Origin: Maribellus maritimus
Lineage (GTDB): Bacteria; Bacteroidota; Bacteroidia; Bacteroidales; Prolixibacteraceae
Reading direction: 5' to 3'
Length of the DNA: 64,000 bases
NCBI RefSeq assembly: GCF_022267315.1
Contig: NZ_JAIKLE010000029.1
Coordinates: forward strand, 1-64,000
How positions within the stretch are numbered: position 1 is the stretch's first letter; every line of letters begins with the position of its first letter. Below, in pieces: positions 60,722 through 64,000 of this stretch. The notes under the pieces were generated by a model, which saw nothing but the letters and a program-made list of their open reading frames with translations, did not search any database and had not been told where the DNA came from. Position numbers and translations under genes: made by a program.

Positions 60722-63216
60722 GGAATATCCTAAAAGCAACGACTATCGAAAGCAAGTTCCCACTGCTAAGTGTGGAGCATGACTGTATTGTCAGCAAGGA
60801 AGCCGATATAACGGTAGTTTTCCGTGTAAGCCTGCCGGAACTATTTACGGTAACTTCGCCCGAATACGAAGCCATTCATTCTGCCTGGGCCAAAGCGGTC
60901 AAAGTACTTCCCGATTATAGTGTAGTACATAAGCAAGATTGGTTTGTCCGTGAAACTTACCAACCTAAATCAGACAACGGAGAAATGAGTTTCCTCTCCC
61001 GAAGCTACGAACGTCATTTTAATGAACGTCCCTACCTGAACCATGAATGCTTCCTCTACCTGACCAAAACGACCAAAGAGCGGATGCGGATGCAAAGCAA
61101 CTTTTCATCCCTCTGCCGGGGCAATATCATCTCCAAAGAAGTCAATAAAGACAATACGGTCAGGTTCCTGGAGGCTGTAGGACAGTTTGAGCGGATTATC
61201 AACGACAGCGGTTTTATTAGCCTTGTCCGGCTTAAGACCGATGAGATTGTCGGAACACCGGAAAATGCCGGGTTAATAGAGAAATACTTTTCACTTTCAC
61301 TCGATAATACTACCTGTCTGGAAGATTTGGAACTGGGGGCAGATGGCCTCCGGATTGGAGAAAAACATGTCTGTCTACATACCTTGTCAGATGTGGAAGA
61401 TTTACCCGGAAAGGTGAGTACTGATATGCGTTACGAAAAACTATCCACCGACCGGAGCGACTGCCTTTTGTCGTTTGCCGCTCCTGTTGGACTTTTGCTT
61501 GCTTGTGACCATGTGTATAACCAGTATTTGTTTTTGGGTGACAGTACAGAAAACCTGCGGAAGTTTGAAAAGAGTGCCCGAAACATGCAGTCGCTATCAC
61601 GGTATAGCCGGGGCAATGCCATTAACAAGGAATGGATTGACCTTTACCTGAACCAGGCCCACTCGCACGGGTTGACTTCTATTCGCGCACACTTTAATGT
61701 GATGGCATGGAGCGAGGATGAGCAGGAACTAAAGCATATCCGTAACGAAGTTGGTTCTCAACTGGCATTAATGGAGTGTAAGCCCCGTCACAATACCGTG
61801 GACGCAGCTACCCTTTACTGGGCGGCAATGCCGGGCAATGCAGGCGATTTTCCTTCCGAAGAATGCTTTTATACCTTCATCGAACAGGCGCTTTGCTTTT
61901 TTACCGAAGAAACCAATTATCGCTCGTCACCATCGCCTTTTGGGATTAAGATGTGTGATCGTATAAGCGGAAAACCCATCCATCTGGACATTTCTGATTT
62001 ACCGATGAAAAAGGGGATTATCACCAACAGGAATAAATTCGTGCTGGGGCCAAGCGGAAGCGGAAAATCGTTCTTTATGAACCATCTGGTAAGGCAGTAC
62101 TTTGAACAGGGGACCCATGTTGTGCTTGTGGATACCGGGAACAGCTATCAGGGATTGTGTGAAATGATTCACCGGAAAACCAAGGGAGAGGACGGCGTTT
62201 ATTTCACTTACACCGAAGAACACCCGATTTCATTCAATCCATTTTTTACGGACGATTATATGTTCGATGTGGAAAAGAAAGACAGCATCAAAACTCTGCT
62301 CCTGACCCTGTGGAAAAGTGAAGACGACAAAGTATCCAAAACCGAAAGCGGAGAACTGGGCAGCGCGGTATCGGCTTACATCCGCCGGATTCAGGAAAAC
62401 CGGAATATCACACCCAGTTTTAATACGTTCTACGAATACATGCGCGATGACTACCGCCGTGAACTGGAAGAACGGGAAATCAAGGTTGGTCGGGATGATT
62501 TTAATATCGACAATATGCTAACCACCCTGAGGCAGTACTACCGGGGCGGACGCTTTGATTTTCTGCTGAACTCGGATAAAAATATCGACCTGTTGTCAAA
62601 ACGCTTTATCGTATTCGAGATAGATGCCATAAAGGAAAACCGCGAGCTTTTTCCCGTGGTGACCATCATCATCATGGAGGCTTTTATCAATAAAATGCGC
62701 CGTTTGAAAGGCGTTCGGAAACAATTGATAGTGGAAGAGGCATGGAAGGCAATTGCTTCGGCTAATATGGCTGAATACCTGCGATATATGTATAAAACCG
62801 TCCGTAAGTATTTTGGCGAAGCCATTGTGGTTACGCAGGAAGTGGACGATATTATTTCCAGCCCTGTGGTCAAGGAAAGTATCATCAATAATTCGGATTG
62901 CAAGATACTGCTTGACCAACGCAAGTACATGAACAAGTTTGACCAGATACAGGCTTTGCTGGGACTGACGGAAAAAGAAAAATCGCAAATACTCTCCATT
63001 AACATGAGTAATGCACCCAGCCGCCGGTATAAAGAAGTATGGATAGGATTGGGAGGTGTTCAAAGTGCGGTCTATGCTACAGAAGTTTCGATGAGTGAAT
63101 ACATGACTTACACCACCGAAGAATCGGAAAAAATGGAAGTGATGCAGCTTGCAGGAAAACTGGACGGTGACATCGAACTGGCCATTAAACAACTTACAGA
63201 AAGCAAACAGCAATAA
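60718..63216 (+). CDS. traG: TraG VirB4-type conjugation ATPase
   Basis: 832 residues. The N-terminal half is the family's dimerising part; Walker A LGPSGSGKSFF is near residue 445, and Walker B with IVEEAWKAIASANMAEYL comes later, followed by VVTQEVDDIISSPVVKE. This is the VirB4-like motor for the mating channel. It is complete and of normal length for Bacteroidota elements (about 830). It overlaps traF by four bases. Confidence 0.94.
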   Translation: MRNILKATTIESKFPLLSVEHDCIVSKEADITVVFRVSLPELFTVTSPEYEAIHSAWAKAVKVLPDYSVVHKQDWFVRETYQPKSDNGEMSFLSRSYERHFNERPYLNHECFLYLTKTTKERMRMQSNFSSLCRGNIISKEVNKDNTVRFLEAVGQFERIINDSGFISLVRLKTDEIVGTPENAGLIEKYFSLSLDNTTCLEDLELGADGLRIGEKHVCLHTLSDVEDLPGKVSTDMRYEKLSTDRSDCLLSFAAPVGLLLACDHVYNQYLFLGDSTENLRKFEKSARNMQSLSRYSRGNAINKEWIDLYLNQAHSHGLTSIRAHFNVMAWSEDEQELKHIRNEVGSQLALMECKPRHNTVDAATLYWAAMPGNAGDFPSEECFYTFIEQALCFFTEETNYRSSPSPFGIKMCDRISGKPIHLDISDLPMKKGIITNRNKFVLGPSGSGKSFFMNHLVRQYFEQGTHVVLVDTGNSYQGLCEMIHRKTKGEDGVYFTYTEEHPISFNPFFTDDYMFDVEKKDSIKTLLLTLWKSEDDKVSKTESGELGSAVSAYIRRIQENRNITPSFNTFYEYMRDDYRRELEEREIKVGRDDFNIDNMLTTLRQYYRGGRFDFLLNSDKNIDLLSKRFIVFEIDAIKENRELFPVVTIIIMEAFINKMRRLKGVRKQLIVEEAWKAIASANMAEYLRYMYKTVRKYFGEAIVVTQEVDDIISSPVVKESIINNSDCKILLDQRKYMNKFDQIQALLGLTEKEKSQILSINMSNAPSRRYKEVWIGLGGVQSAVYATEVSMSEYMTYTTEESEKMEVMQLAGKLDGDIELAIKQLTESKQQ

Positions 63217-63226
63217 CAGGCAGCCC

Positions 63227-63538
63227 ATGTATTCAGAAACTACCGGGACCAATCCATTGGAAGCAAAAACTGAATTTGCAATGGACGATATAACCGGGCG
63301 ATGGAAAAGCCGCGAAGGTGCGCCGGATATCCGGATATACAGAAACAGTGATAAGAAAAATGGCTGCTTCTTTATGGAGTTTGCTTTCAAAGCCGGAGAA
63401 ATGTTCCGGTGTCCTGTCAAAAAACATCAGGGTATCCGGTATGTCAACCTTTACGGAGTGATGAGCCTGTCCTACAATACCGACAATGACGTACTGCAAC
63501 TTTCCGCCTACGGAAAATATTACAGGGTTGAGGATTAG
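63227..63538 (+). CDS. DUF3876 small protein
   Basis: 103 residues from the ATG at 63227; the frame opens at 63149 inside traG. A compact beta-rich domain with ITGRWKSREGAPDIRIYRN and VSLYGV-like end strands (YVNLYGVMSLSYNTDNDVLQL). DUF3876 proteins lie between traG and traI in these elements and have no known role. It starts ten bases after traG. Confidence 0.8.
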   Translation: MYSETTGTNPLEAKTEFAMDDITGRWKSREGAPDIRIYRNSDKKNGCFFMEFAFKAGEMFRCPVKKHQGIRYVNLYGVMSLSYNTDNDVLQLSAYGKYYRVED

Positions 63539-63602
63539 TATCCTGCAGGAACTAATCCCAGCCCTTTCAACCCAAAGTATCGATAAACAAAAAAGAAAGA
63601 AT

Positions 63603-64000
63603 ATGAAACGAATCTTTATAATTACGTGCATAGCACTGATTGGCTTTTCCTTCCAGTCCAAAGCACAGTGGGCGGTAATCGACCCGTCCAATCTTGTACA
63701 GAATATCCAGCAGGTGGTCAAATCTTCGTCCACCCTGACCAATATGATAAAGAATGTGCAGGAAACAGTTAAAATTTATGAGCAGGGTAAAGAATACTAT
63801 GAAGCCTTAAAGTCGGTAAATAACCTGGTTAAAGATGCCCGCAAGGTAAAACTGACTATCGAAATGATTAGCGAAATCAGCGACATCTATATCACGGGTT
63901 TTAACAAGATGGTTGCCGACCCAAATTTTACGGTGGACGAGCTGGCCGCTATTTCATTAGGATATGCCCGTCTGATGGAAGAAGGGGGTGCATTGGTTAC
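63603..64000 (+). CDS. traI: TraI (DUF4141), cut by the window end
   Basis: The first 132 residues are present. A signal peptide (FIITCIALIGFSFQSKAQ) comes first, followed by the DUF4141 opening (WAVIDPSNLVQNIQQVVKS) and DARKVKLTIEMISEISDIYI. In CTnDOT TraI is a periplasmic VirB5-like channel part. The gene continues to the right of the window. Confidence 0.88.
   Translation, partial: MKRIFIITCIALIGFSFQSKAQWAVIDPSNLVQNIQQVVKSSSTLTNMIKNVQETVKIYEQGKEYYEALKSVNNLVKDARKVKLTIEMISEISDIYITGFNKMVADPNFTVDELAAISLGYARLMEEGGALV

Overview
The window reads as DNA of a Bacteroidota bacterium, probably order Bacteroidales or a relative; the genus cannot be told. Grounds: a tra/mob region of the CTnDOT/CTnERL type (RteC, DUF1896, DUF3945, MobA/MobB, TraA-TraI), a likely TAnnTTTG-type -7 element, very few Shine-Dalgarno sequences, and AT-rich gene starts. 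No tRNA, rRNA, integrase, transposase or CRISPR array was recognised.

Layout. (1) 0.4-11.6 kb is a defence-type island: a DUF1016 nuclease; a tightly overlapping three-gene operon (PD-(D/E)XK-like nuclease, unknown protein, NdpA-like nucleoid protein); an XRE/ImmA-IrrE regulator with a PIN protein; and, divergent from it, a type II CBASS-like operon (CD-NTase ending in glycine, E2-E1 fusion, JAB peptidase, DUF6602-like putative nuclease) closed by a strong terminator. (2) 11.7-29.1 kb is a metabolic island of two paralogous AraC-headed units. The first regulator is a pseudogene and the second (18.4-19.3 kb) is intact. They drive aldo/keto reductases, short-chain dehydrogenases, an MFS exporter, several esterases or alpha/beta hydrolases, a carboxymuconolactone decarboxylase-like protein and a cupin. 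(3) 29.5-64 kb is an integrative conjugative element: RteC, HTH, methylase/helicase, DUF1896 and DUF3945 on the left; the coupling protein, relaxase and relaxosome protein in the middle; and traA onward to the right, running out of the window inside traI.

The conjugation backbone is split by cargo. A three-gene ABC-3C predicted conflict system (38.9-42.5 kb) and a truncated DUF3298-like gene lie between DUF3945 and the coupling protein. A seven-gene heavy-metal efflux operon (Fur, DUF6660, TRASH-like protein, CzcA-TolC fusion, CzcB, P-II protein, CDF transporter) and an AbiE toxin-antitoxin pair lie between the coupling protein and the relaxase.

The most unusual signal not explained by genes is a short motif close to CNRCTAAAATATCCG, found next to several element gene starts. 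In front of the DUF1896 gene it occurs as an inverted pair around a GC-rich, terminator-like hairpin. The strongest candidates for poorly described systems are the 1.5-4.6 kb operon, the CBASS locus with its divergent fused regulator and DUF6602-like effector, and the ABC-3C operon.
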